Positions 15,520 through 23,510 of a stretch of 64,000 nt of DNA are shown one piece after another; position 1 is the first letter of the stretch; each line of letters starts with the position of its first letter. Made by a program: the position numbers and the translations under genes. The DNA comes from Kineosporia corallincola (lineage in GTDB: Bacteria > Actinomycetota > Actinomycetes > Actinomycetales > Kineosporiaceae), in assembly GCF_018499875.1 (NCBI RefSeq), contig NZ_JAHBAY010000018.1:1-64000 (forward strand), read 5' to 3'. The notes beneath the pieces are model-generated. The model saw nothing but the letters and a program-made list of their open reading frames with translations, had not been told where the DNA came from and did no database searches.

Positions 15520-16347
15520 ATGACCAGCACCACCGATCCCGCCGCCGGGCAGCCGCCCGCCTCCCCGGTGGAGAGCGTCGACCGGGCCCTGCGCCTGTTG
15601 CAGGTGCTGGCCGGTGCCGGACCGCAGGGCGCGAGCCTGGCGGAGATCTCCGGCGAGGTCGGCCTGCACAAGACCACGGCCTTCCGCACGCTCGGCGCCC
15701 TGCGGCACCGCGACTTCGTGGCCCAGGACCCGGCCACCGGCCGCTACCAGCTCGGGCCCGCCGCCGTCACTCTCGGCGATCGCTATCTGCGCGAGGAGAA
15801 CCTGCCCGGCCTGATGCACGGCGCCCTGGTGGCGCTGTGCGCGGAGACCGACGAGCTGGTGCACCTGGGCGTGCTGTCCGGGGTGCAGATGATCTACCTG
15901 GACAAGGTGGAACCGCAGCGCCCGGTGCGGGTCTGGTCGGCCATCGGTCGCCGCAACTGGGCCGTCACCACCGCCCTGGGCCGGGCCATGCTGGCCTTCC
16001 GCGGCCTGAGCCGGCCGGTGGTGGACGGTTACGTGCGCGCGGCCGTGGAAGACGGTGCGCGGCAGGACATCGACGCCGCCCATGTGTGGGAGGAGCTGGA
16101 ACGCGCGCGGTCTCGCGGCTACGCCATCGAGTACCAGGAGAACGAGCAGGGCATCGCCTGCCTCGCCGTCCCCCTGCTCCGCGGCAGCGCGCCACCGGCG
16201 GGCCCGTCCCAGGTGGTCGGCGCGGTGAGCATCACCGCACCGGCCGACCGGATGGGCCCCGACCGGATGGCCTCCGTGCACGAGCAGATCCGTCGCACCC
16301 TGCCGCCCCTGCTCCCGGCCGGGCTGGTGCTGCCGCCCGAGCTGTGA
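15520..16347 (+). CDS. IclR-family regulator, probably KdgR-like
   Basis: A 275-residue IclR regulator. The N-terminal winged helix (SVDRALRLLQVLAG, ISGEVGLHKTTAFRTLGALR) precedes the effector domain (VHLGVLSGVQMIYLDKVE, NWAVTTALGRAMLAF, GYAIEYQENEQGIACLAVPL). The latter ends in the usual IclR signature region around the conserved Cys. Divergent from eda-kdgK and next to the kdu operon, it probably senses KDG or a related uronate intermediate, as KdgR proteins do. ATG 15520 is preceded by GGAG with eight-base spacing. Ligand and sites are inferred from position only. Confidence 0.85.
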   Translation: MTSTTDPAAGQPPASPVESVDRALRLLQVLAGAGPQGASLAEISGEVGLHKTTAFRTLGALRHRDFVAQDPATGRYQLGPAAVTLGDRYLREENLPGLMHGALVALCAETDELVHLGVLSGVQMIYLDKVEPQRPVRVWSAIGRRNWAVTTALGRAMLAFRGLSRPVVDGYVRAAVEDGARQDIDAAHVWEELERARSRGYAIEYQENEQGIACLAVPLLRGSAPPAGPSQVVGAVSITAPADRMGPDRMASVHEQIRRTLPPLLPAGLVLPPEL

Positions 16348-16380
16348 CCCGGACCGGAACGGGGCGGAAGGGGCGGGACC

Positions 16381-17208
16381 TCAGCGCAGGCCGGTGACCG
16401 GGGCGGAGTCCATGTCGTCGAACGACTGGTTCTCCCCCGCCATCGCCCACACGAACGAGTAGGCGGCGGTGCCGACCCCGGAGTGCAGCGACCAGGACGG
16501 CGAGATGACGGCCTGGCGGTCGGCGATCACCAGGTGCCGGGTCTCGCTCGGCTCACCGGCCAGGTGGATCACCCGGGCGTCGGCCGGCACGTTGAAGTAC
16601 AGGTAGCACTCGGTGCGCCGGTCGTGGGTGTGCGCGGGCATGGTGTTCCACATCGAGCCGGGGTGCAGCTCGGTCACGCCCATCACGATCTGGCAGGACC
16701 GGATGCCCTTCTCGTGGATGTACTGGTTCAGCGTGCGCCGGTTGCTGGTGAGCTGGTCACCCAGCTCCCGCACGTTGCCCTCGCCCCGGAGCACCAGCTG
16801 CGTCGGGTACACCGTGTGCGCCGGGGCGCTGAACAGGTAGAACTGCGCCGCACCGCCCTCGGCGTCGGCGAAAACGACGTCCCGGGTTCCCTTTCCGACA
16901 TACAGGCAGGCACCCTCGGGCAGGGTGTAGGTGTCGCCGTCCGCGGTCACCGTGCCGGTGCCGCCCACGTTGACGATGCCGATCTCGCGGTTCTGGAGGA
17001 AGTACTCGGCCCGCAGTTCGTCGAAGGTGGGCAGGGCGAGCTGCTTCCCGGCCGGCACGGCGCCGCCCAGCACGATCCGGTCGTGGTGGGTGTACACCAC
17101 GTTCACCTCGCCCGGCACGAACACCGTCTCCACCAGAAACCGCCTGCGCAGTTCCTCGGTGCCGAAGCCGGGCATCTGGTCCGGGCTGGTGGCGTAGCGC
17201 TGTTCCAT
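16381..17208 (-). CDS. kduI: 5-dehydro-4-deoxy-D-glucuronate isomerase
   Basis: A 275-residue cupin enzyme converting 5-keto-4-deoxyuronate (DKI), produced from unsaturated galacturonate, to 2,5-diketo-3-deoxygluconate. Family features include MEQRYATSPDQMPGFGTEELRRRFL at the start (described, not all conserved), NVGGTGTVTADG, and metal-binding PAHTHDRRTECYLYF with the paired His and downstream Glu. Length matches the family. AAGGAG precedes the ATG. Last gene of the six-gene pectin operon; 29 bases after kduD. Confidence 0.95.
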   Translation of the reverse strand: MEQRYATSPDQMPGFGTEELRRRFLVETVFVPGEVNVVYTHHDRIVLGGAVPAGKQLALPTFDELRAEYFLQNREIGIVNVGGTGTVTADGDTYTLPEGACLYVGKGTRDVVFADAEGGAAQFYLFSAPAHTVYPTQLVLRGEGNVRELGDQLTSNRRTLNQYIHEKGIRSCQIVMGVTELHPGSMWNTMPAHTHDRRTECYLYFNVPADARVIHLAGEPSETRHLVIADRQAVISPSWSLHSGVGTAAYSFVWAMAGENQSFDDMDSAPVTGLR

Positions 17209-17237
17209 CGTCGTTCTCCTTGTCGTGAAGGGGGTTC

Positions 17238-18002
17238 TCAGCGGACGAGCCAGCCGCCGTCGACCGGGATGATCGCGCCGTTCAGGTAGTCCGAGGCGGG
17301 CGAGGCCAGGAACACGAACGGGCCCTGGAGGTCGGCCGGGGTGCCCCAGCGGGCGGCCGGGATGCGGGCCAGGATCGACTTCTCCCGCTCCTCGTCCGCG
17401 CGGATCTGGGCGGTGTTGTCGGTGGCCATGTAGCCGGGGGCGATCGCGTTCACGTTGACCCCGTACGCGGCCAGCTCGTTGGCGAACGACTTGGTGACGC
17501 CGGCCACCGCGTGCTTGCTCGCCGCGTAGCCCGGCACCAGGATGCCGCCCTGGAACGAGAGCATCGAGGCGATGTTGATGATCTTGCCGCCGCCCTGCTC
17601 CACGTAGCGCCGGGCCACCGACCGGGACAGGTGGAACACCGCGTCCAGGTTGATCGCCAGCACGTCGTCCCAGTCCTGTGCCGGATGATCGAGAAGTGGT
17701 GCGCGGCGGATGATCCCGGCGTTGTTCACCAGGATGTCGACCCGGCCGAGGGTGTCGGCCACGGACTGCACCGAGGCGTCGAGCTCCTCCGGCGTGGCCC
17801 GGATCAGGTCCTGCTCCAGGATCTGCGTGCGCCGGCCGAGCGCCTCGATCTTGCCGGCGGTCTCGGTCGACGGCACGTAGTCGAGCAGGGCCACGTCGGC
17901 ACCGGCCTCGGCCAGCGCCAGTGCCGCGCCCTGCCCCAGGCCCCGCGACGAACCGGTGACCAGCGCGACCTTCCCGTCCAGCCGGAACGAGTCCAGAATC
18001 AT
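17238..18002 (-). CDS. kduD: 2-deoxy-D-gluconate 3-dehydrogenase / 2,5-diketo-3-deoxygluconate reductase
   Basis: A 254-residue SDR: TGSSRGLGQG cofactor motif, NNAG, Ser in INIASMLSFQGG, YAASK (YxxxK), and IPVDGGWLVR at the C-terminus, all typical of KduD, which reduces 2,5-diketo-3-deoxygluconate to KDG. ATG 18002 overlaps the stop of the upstream FAH gene by four bases (ATGA). With kduI directly downstream the KduD role is preferred. Because it is fused in translation to an FAH-family gene, a role as L-2-keto-3-deoxyrhamnonate dehydrogenase is an alternative. Confidence 0.88.
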   Translation of the reverse strand: MILDSFRLDGKVALVTGSSRGLGQGAALALAEAGADVALLDYVPSTETAGKIEALGRRTQILEQDLIRATPEELDASVQSVADTLGRVDILVNNAGIIRRAPLLDHPAQDWDDVLAINLDAVFHLSRSVARRYVEQGGGKIINIASMLSFQGGILVPGYAASKHAVAGVTKSFANELAAYGVNVNAIAPGYMATDNTAQIRADEEREKSILARIPAARWGTPADLQGPFVFLASPASDYLNGAIIPVDGGWLVR

Positions 18003-18865
18003 CGGTTTTCCTCCATCGAGACGAACGTTGTGCGCAGTTCCCCGAGCCCGGTGACGCGAACGGTGACCGTGTCGCCGTGAGCGAGGGGTGTGTGGACGGC
18101 CTGGGCCCGCGGGGTGCGCCCCGGGGTCCCGGTCGAGATGATGTCGCCGGGTTCCAGCGTGATCACCTGGGACAGGTAGTGCACCAGGTACGCGACGCCG
18201 AAAACCATGGCATCGGTGGTCGAGTCGACCGTGAGGACGCCGTTGCGCTCGGTCTGCACGCGGCGCCCGGCCAGGTCCCCGGCCTCGTCGGCCGTCACGA
18301 TCCAGGGGCCGAGCGGGCCGAACCCGTCGACGCTCTTGCCCAGCGCCCACTGGTTGGCCCGGTGCTGCCAGCCGCGGTCGGACACGTCGTTGAACAGCGT
18401 GTACCCGGCCACGTGAGCCATCGCCGCGGCCTCGGTGACGTCGCGGGCGGTCCGGCCGATCACGACGGCGATCTCGCCCTCGTAGTCCACGTCGGTCGCG
18501 GCGCGCGGCATCACCACGTCGTCGCGGGGGCCGCAGATCGTGTTCGGCGTCTTGACGAACACGTTCGGGAACGACGGTGCCTCCTCCTCGGTGTGCCCGG
18601 CGTAGTTGTAGCCGAGGCAGAGGATCTTGCCGGGCCGGACCGGCGGCCCCAGCGGAACCTGTTCCAGCAGCGGCAGACTCGCCGGGTCTGCGCCCGCCAG
18701 CGCCTGCCGCACGGCGGCGAGCGCGGCGTCGTCGGCCAGCAGCCCGGCCACGGACAGGCCGCCGGTCACCGGGCCGAGGTCGAGCACGCGCTCCTCGCCG
18801 TCCACCGTTGTGAGAACCGCACCGGGCCGCTCCGGCCCGGCGATGCGGTGACCGATCAGCCTCAT
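17999..18865 (-). CDS. Fumarylacetoacetate hydrolase-family protein
   Basis: A 288-residue FAH-family enzyme. The N-terminal ~70 residues form the small domain; GKILCLGYNYAGHTEE, DVDYEGEIAVVIGR and NDVSDRGWQ contain the metal-binding Glu and Asp residues, and GDIISTGTP is the family's closing motif. Such enzymes cleave C-C bonds in beta-diketo acids. Given KduD one side and GH105 the other, hydrolysis of 2,4-diketo-3-deoxy-L-rhamnonate to pyruvate and lactate is plausible, as in the diketo rhamnose pathway. Overlaps GH105 by one base (TGATG) and kduD by four. Confidence 0.85.
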   Translation of the reverse strand: MRLIGHRIAGPERPGAVLTTVDGEERVLDLGPVTGGLSVAGLLADDAALAAVRQALAGADPASLPLLEQVPLGPPVRPGKILCLGYNYAGHTEEEAPSFPNVFVKTPNTICGPRDDVVMPRAATDVDYEGEIAVVIGRTARDVTEAAAMAHVAGYTLFNDVSDRGWQHRANQWALGKSVDGFGPLGPWIVTADEAGDLAGRRVQTERNGVLTVDSTTDAMVFGVAYLVHYLSQVITLEPGDIISTGTPGRTPRAQAVHTPLAHGDTVTVRVTGLGELRTTFVSMEENR

Positions 18866-20019
18866 CAGCAGTACGTCCTCAGGTACTCGGCCAGGCAGAG
18901 GATCGCCATGGCCTGGCCGTAGGGCATCGAGGTGCACGGGATCTTCCGGTAGAACTCCAGGTCGGAGCCCATCCCGGTGCCGAACGAGACCTGCTGGAGC
19001 TCGCCGTCGGCGGAGATGTTCCCGATGATCGCCCGCACCGCCCTCTCGGCCACCGGCGCGTACTCCTGGCTCAGGTAGCCCTTCCGGACCGCCTTGAGGA
19101 TGCCGTAGGCGAAGCCGGCCGTGGCGGACGCCTCCAGGTACGACGAGGGGTCGTCGAGAAGCGTGTGCCAGAGCCCCGACTCGTCCTGGAGCCCGGCCAG
19201 CGCGGCCACCTGCGAGCGCAGCACCTCGACCAGGAACCGCCGGGTCGGGTCGTCGGCCGGCAGGCCGGTCAGGTCGAGGAAGTCGGGGATCACCATGGTC
19301 AGCCACGAGTTGCCGCGCGCCCAGCGGGCCTTGGCGAAGTTGTGGTTGCCCTCGAAGCTCCAGCCGTGGAACCACAGGCCGGTCTCCCGGTCCATCAGGT
19401 AGGCCACGTGGGTGAGGAACTGGAAGGTGGCCTCCCGCACGTACTCCGGGCGGTCGAGCAGCAGGCCGATCTTGGTCAGCGGCATGACCGTCATCATCAG
19501 CGTGTCGTCCCACAGCTGGTGGTGGTTCTCCTCGGCCAGCGTGATGTGCTGCATGCCTCCGTGCGGGGTGCGCGGCATGGCCCGCATCGCCCACTCGGCC
19601 CAGGAGTCCAGCCAGGGCAGCAGGGTGCGGTCGCCGGTCTCCTCGTAACGGCAGGCCAGGGTCAGGAAGGGAGCCATCGTGTTGACGTTCTTGACCGTGC
19701 CCTCGGCCAGCCGGGCGGCGAACCAGGAGTCGATGATGTCGCGCATCTCGGTCTCACCGGTCTGGTCGTAGTACTGCCACATGCCGTACAGGCCGATGCC
19801 GTGGGTCCACTCCCAGCCGTCCCAGCCCTTGGTGTCGATCACCCGGCCGTCGTCCAGACGCAGCAGGAAGGCGCCGGTCTCGTCCTTGATGCTGACCAGG
19901 TTGCCGGTCAGGCGGCGGACCAGGGCCCGCAGGTCGTCACGGGAGATGAAGCGCTCCGGTGCGCGCAGCAGCGCGCTGTGCTTCACCGGCCACGCCTTCT
20001 GCTCGATCGTCTCAGTCAT
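18865..20019 (-). CDS. GH105 unsaturated rhamnogalacturonyl hydrolase
   Basis: A 384-residue (alpha/alpha)6-barrel protein of the GH88/GH105 group, which removes the unsaturated uronic acid left by lyases on rhamnogalacturonan or oligogalacturonide. Motifs: GWEWTHGIGLYGMWQYY, WDDTLMMTVMPLTKIG (with the catalytic-type Asp), GWSFEGNHNFAKARWARGNSW and SATAGFAYGILKAVRKGYL. It has no signal peptide, so it acts on imported oligosaccharides. A GTG at 20022 directly precedes the ATG and could be used. Stop overlaps the next start. Confidence 0.9.
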   Translation of the reverse strand: MTETIEQKAWPVKHSALLRAPERFISRDDLRALVRRLTGNLVSIKDETGAFLLRLDDGRVIDTKGWDGWEWTHGIGLYGMWQYYDQTGETEMRDIIDSWFAARLAEGTVKNVNTMAPFLTLACRYEETGDRTLLPWLDSWAEWAMRAMPRTPHGGMQHITLAEENHHQLWDDTLMMTVMPLTKIGLLLDRPEYVREATFQFLTHVAYLMDRETGLWFHGWSFEGNHNFAKARWARGNSWLTMVIPDFLDLTGLPADDPTRRFLVEVLRSQVAALAGLQDESGLWHTLLDDPSSYLEASATAGFAYGILKAVRKGYLSQEYAPVAERAVRAIIGNISADGELQQVSFGTGMGSDLEFYRKIPCTSMPYGQAMAILCLAEYLRTYC

Positions 20020-20031
20020 CACGGCAACCGT

Positions 20032-20853
20032 TCAGGCCCAAGGGGATTCGATGTCGAACTCACGGGCGACGGAGGAGATCTCCGGCTTGGTCAGGCCCTG
20101 TGCGCGGCCGCCGGCCACGATGTCCATGTACTCGTACTTGGCGCCGGTCTCGGCGTACTCGACGCGGTCGACGGCGCGGGTGACGGACAGGTCGGAGCGG
20201 GACATCGTGCCGTGCTTCGACCAGAGCACGATCTCGTGCTCGCGCAGGCCGGCCACGTTGGCCGCCATCAGCTCGGCCGAGCCGGGGATCATGAACTCCA
20301 GCACGCCGATGCCGGCCGGCAGCGAGACGATCGCCTCGGGCTCCCAGCGCAGGATCTTCGCGTTCATCGCCGCGGTGTCGCGGTAGGCGGGCAGGTGCGA
20401 CAGGTAGGTCAGGTGCGGGGGCTGGGCGTGCACGACGGCCTGGAAGTCGAGGCCGCGCGCGGCCACCTGGTCCTGGTGCACGGCCAGGTGGGAGTTGAAC
20501 TCCGAGGTCAGTTTCTCGAACTGGCGGCGGGGCGAGGTGCGCAGCGTGGCCTTCTCGCCGCCCTCGTGCACCTGCACGGCGCCGATCGCGGCCTCCGGGT
20601 CGTCCTTGATCTGGCGCAGCCGGCGGCCGGATCCGGTGGACAGCACGGTGTGACCGGCCAGCGCGGGCGCGGGCAGCGGCAGCACGATCTCCTCGGCGAT
20701 CGGGAACCGCTCGTCCAGGTCCACGTCCCAGCCGAGGTAGACCGAGATGTTGCCGGCGCCGGCCTCGGAGGCGTCGATCTCGCAGATCCGGTGACCCGCG
20801 ACGCCCATCGAGGTGATGATGTCGTCGAGACTGGGGTGCTCGTTCCGGGACAT
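20032..20853 (-). CDS. RhaD-like class II aldolase (rhamnulose-1-phosphate aldolase family)
   Basis: A 273-residue class II aldolase/adducin-fold protein aligning along its length with enterobacterial RhaD: STGSG, SEFNSHL (Glu118 for E117), VVHAQPPHLTYL, LPAGIGVLEFMIPGS and LWSKHGTM (His214 for H212). RhaD binds zinc through an H-x-H; here the pair is His142-x-Gln144, so one ligand differs, though His147 is close by. It would split L-rhamnulose-1-phosphate to DHAP and lactaldehyde. No rhamnose isomerase or kinase is in the window, so a related substrate is possible. GGAGAGA precedes the ATG. Confidence 0.75.
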   Translation of the reverse strand: MSRNEHPSLDDIITSMGVAGHRICEIDASEAGAGNISVYLGWDVDLDERFPIAEEIVLPLPAPALAGHTVLSTGSGRRLRQIKDDPEAAIGAVQVHEGGEKATLRTSPRRQFEKLTSEFNSHLAVHQDQVAARGLDFQAVVHAQPPHLTYLSHLPAYRDTAAMNAKILRWEPEAIVSLPAGIGVLEFMIPGSAELMAANVAGLREHEIVLWSKHGTMSRSDLSVTRAVDRVEYAETGAKYEYMDIVAGGRAQGLTKPEISSVAREFDIESPWA

Positions 20854-20915
20854 GGTTCTCTCTCCTTGGTGAACTGGGCAGGAGGAGCTCGTGACCCCTC
20901 CTGCCCGACGGAACA

Positions 20916-22280
20916 TCAGACGGTGACGGGCTTCTCGTCGATCGGGGTGGTCGGCGACGGGCCGTCCAGGTCGCTCAGCGACTTGCCCATCGTCTCGCCG
21001 GAGAACACCGCGGCCAGGGCGCCGGCCACGCAGATGACCACAGCGGTGACGCCGATGGTGAGGACGATGTGGTCGCCTCCGGGGGGAGCGACGGCGGCGA
21101 AGATGCTCGGGAAGAAGGCCGCGATGGCCAGGCCGACGTTCTGCGACAGGGCGAAGCCGGTGACCCGGATGCGGGTGGGGAACTGCTCCTGGAAGAACGC
21201 CGCGTAGGTGGCGTTCCACATCTGGAACAGCACGCCGTGCACCAGGATGACGGAGGCGAAGATCAGCACCAGGTTCTGCTGCGACACCGCCCACAGGTAG
21301 CCGACCGAGCCGATGCCACCACCGAGACCACCGGCGATCATCAGCTTCTTCCGGCCGATCCGGTCGGACAGCGCGCCGAACAGCGGGATGGTGAACACCG
21401 CGGTCACGTTGGCGACCAGGGTGACCCACAGCGTGGTGCTCTTGGAGTACTCGATGCCGTAGCCCTCGGCGGTGGCGTAGGTGATGCCGAAGACCAGGGT
21501 GACCATGCCGACCACGTTGGTGAAGGTCATGATCATGCAGCGCAGGGCGATGCCCAGGTGGCTGCGGAACAGCTCGACGACCGGGAACTCCCGCTTCTGG
21601 TTCGCGGCCTGCTGCTCCAGGTACGACGGCGGCTCCTGCACCCGCTGCCGGATGATGTAGCCGGCGATGATGACGACCGAGCTGAGCAGGAACGGCACTC
21701 GCCAGCCCCAGCTCTCGAAGTGCTCGTCGCTGAGGAAGGTGGCCATCGGCAGCATGATCGCGGTGGCCAGGATCGAGCCGACCTGTGTGCCCTGGAGGCT
21801 GAAACTCGCGAAGAATCCGCGCTTTCCGTCGGGCGAGTGCTCCACGATCATGGCCGTGGCACCGCCGAGCTCACCGGCGACCGCGAAGCCCTGCACCACG
21901 CGCAGGGTGACCAGCATGATCGGGGCGAGGATGCCGACCTGCCCGTAGGTGGGCAGCAGGCCGACCGCCAGGGTGGCGAAGCCCATCAGCAGCATCGCGA
22001 AGGTCAGCACGCTCTTACGGCCGCGCCGGTCGCCCCAGGCGCCCAGGACGACAGCGCCGATCGGGCGGGACACGTAGCCCACCGCGTAGGTCGCGAGCGA
22101 TGAGATCAGCGCGACGGTGGCATTGTCGGTGGGGAAGAAGATGGTGGGGAAGACCAGCGCGGCGGCCTGTGAATACAACGCGAAGTCGTAGTATTCGAGC
22201 GCGCTCCCGATCCAGCCGCTCATGGCGGCGGCCTTCGGGTTGTATTCTGCGGTGCTGCCCTCAGTTTCGGGGTTACTCAT
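20916..22280 (-). CDS. MFS transporter, metabolite:H+ symporter (MHS) family
   Basis: A 454-residue, 12-helix importer. The MHS pattern is clear: SGWIGSALEYYDFALYSQAA in helix 1, PIGAVVLGAWGDRRGRKSVL in the loop 2-3 region, and GALSDRIGRKKLMIAGG for the second half. The C-terminus is cytosolic and acidic. First gene of the pectin operon, so it probably imports the uronate-containing oligosaccharide or unsaturated digalacturonate acted on by GH105. Two palindromes related to TGAAACGTTTCA lie upstream. Confidence 0.85.
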   Translation of the reverse strand: MSNPETEGSTAEYNPKAAAMSGWIGSALEYYDFALYSQAAALVFPTIFFPTDNATVALISSLATYAVGYVSRPIGAVVLGAWGDRRGRKSVLTFAMLLMGFATLAVGLLPTYGQVGILAPIMLVTLRVVQGFAVAGELGGATAMIVEHSPDGKRGFFASFSLQGTQVGSILATAIMLPMATFLSDEHFESWGWRVPFLLSSVVIIAGYIIRQRVQEPPSYLEQQAANQKREFPVVELFRSHLGIALRCMIMTFTNVVGMVTLVFGITYATAEGYGIEYSKSTTLWVTLVANVTAVFTIPLFGALSDRIGRKKLMIAGGLGGGIGSVGYLWAVSQQNLVLIFASVILVHGVLFQMWNATYAAFFQEQFPTRIRVTGFALSQNVGLAIAAFFPSIFAAVAPPGGDHIVLTIGVTAVVICVAGALAAVFSGETMGKSLSDLDGPSPTTPIDEKPVTV

Positions 22281-22527
22281 TCGTCCATCGCCTCGTCAGC
22301 ATTGACGAGGGACCCGTTCGGCGGTCCCTCAGGATGGTGGATGTGGTGGGGAGACTGGACAGGAGCGGGCTACCCCTGACCTGAGAATGCTTGATAGGAA
22401 CCAGTTATCGCCAGATAGGCGATTTCGCTGGCGGGCCCCGTCGATGCGGTGCCCCGATCGGTTCTGCGGGATTTCCGATGGCCATTGCTGCGCTCCGTTG
22501 CGGCGGGCTGAACTGCTGCAATGCTAA

Positions 22528-22724
22528 TGGAACGTTTCAATCACAGTCCAGAAACCGGAAGGGCCGCGGAATTGACTCCGTGTGACGAAAGAAAGGCTTC
22601 AGGCCTGTCTAATATGGGACTCAGGAAAGAATTTCCGTGGGAACAAGGTCACGCCGCTCAGGGCCGAAAGTATTCTCGGCAGACGTCCAAGGAATCTCGA
22701 TTTACCGTGGGTTGAATCGTTTCA
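22528..22724. promoter_or_regulatory. Two TGAAACGTTTCA-like palindromes upstream of the MFS operon
   Basis: TGGAACGTTTCA (22528-22539) and TGAATCGTTTCA (22713-22724) each deviate from a perfect 12-bp palindrome by one pair. They are 185 bases apart in the AT-richer promoter region of the pectin operon. LacI- and IclR-type repressors use sites like these. Similar GAAAC/GTTTC half-sites occur upstream of the pectate lyase and beside the eda promoter. Confidence 0.45.
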
Positions 22725-22739
22725 GACAGTGGACGACGA

Positions 22740-23240
22740 GGCGCCGCGACGCGTCCGAACGGGTGACGGCGACCTGCCGCGCGGGCATGTGCGCAGGTGG
22801 GCGGGCCGAGACCGGCGAGGCGCCCCCTCCCCCACGGTTGCCGGGAGGCCGGGCAGCAGGCCGACCGGGGACCGCACCCCGTTGCGCCCACCGAAACCCC
22901 TGTCGGAGGGCCACCTCACGATGGGTGATGCCGTCCAAGTCCTTCACGGATGTTTGATGCCCACAGGTCACGGCCCGCGGATGCCGTCCGCTCCCCGGCG
23001 GGGGCCGAGGGACGGTCTTTGTGCCCTGGCGCGACACCCCGGCCACGGTTTCATGCCCCCTGCACCACATCTCGCGCCGCACGCCCATGCCCGGTGCCGC
23101 GCACCTCGCGTCCACACCTCACGTTCCACGCACCACACCCCACCGCCCTACGCCCCCAACGCGCCACGGCCTCACCACCTCATGCCTCACCGCCTCACTG
23201 CCTCACCACCCTCACTGCCTCACCACCCTCACCACCCCAC
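22740..23240. other. Non-coding stretch with degenerate C-rich repeats
   Basis: No gene is supported here. Open frames exist but are Pro/Arg/His-rich readings of low-complexity DNA without ribosome-binding sites. From about 23090 the plus strand becomes C/A-rich, with degenerate CCTCACCRC-like motifs that grade into the exact tandem repeats that follow. Confidence 0.7.
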
Positions 23241-23306
23241 CACCCTCACCACCCTCACCACCCTCACCACCCTCACCACCCTCACCACCCTCACCACCCT
23301 CACCAC
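23241..23306. repeat. 9-bp tandem repeat (CACCCTCAC), about 7 copies
   Basis: The unit CACCCTCAC repeats with exact 9-base spacing: CCT occurs at 23244, 23253, 23262, 23271, 23280, 23289 and 23298. The plus strand has no G in this block, so the minus strand is G-rich (GGTGGTGAGGG) and could form a G-quadruplex. Degenerate copies extend upstream to about 23170. Confidence 0.95.
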
Positions 23307-23434
23307 CCCACGGCCCCACGGCCCCACGGCCCCACGGCCCCACGGCCCCACGGCCCCACGGCCCCACGGCCCCACGGCCCCACGGCCCCACGGCCCCACG
23401 GCCCCACGGCCCCACGGCCCCACGGCCCCACGGC
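23307..23434. repeat. 8-bp tandem repeat (CACGGCCC), 16 copies
   Basis: CACGG occurs every 8 bases from 23309 to 23429, giving 15 full units of CACGGCCC and a partial sixteenth, with no divergence among them. The array directly abuts the 9-bp array. An 8-base unit shifts frame each copy, so coding use is unlikely. The perfect units indicate recent slippage expansion and probable length variation between strains. Confidence 0.97.
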
Positions 23435-23443
23435 AAAACGAAA

Positions 23444-23473
23444 GACGCCCCAAGGCCAATGGCCAGGGGCGTC
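23444..23473 (-). terminator. Terminator of the nadD-rsfS-phosphatase operon
   Basis: GACGCCCC (23444-23451) pairs with GGGGCGTC (23466-23473), with an inner GGCC/GGCC pair, followed on the minus strand by TTTCGTTTTG. It lies 38 bases past the phosphatase stop. Confidence 0.8.
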
Positions 23474-23510
23474 GAGTCAGGTTGTCGTGTCGTGTCGTCC
23501 GGATGGACGG

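Noticed and set aside
15494-15523. Nine-codon frame (MTNLTELTG) overlapping the IclR start by ATGA
   Set aside because: No ribosome-binding site of its own, while the IclR start has GGAG at good spacing; probably chance.
23170-23434. Possible CRISPR array
   Set aside because: Units are 8-9 bases with no spacers; these are simple tandem repeats and no cas genes are near.
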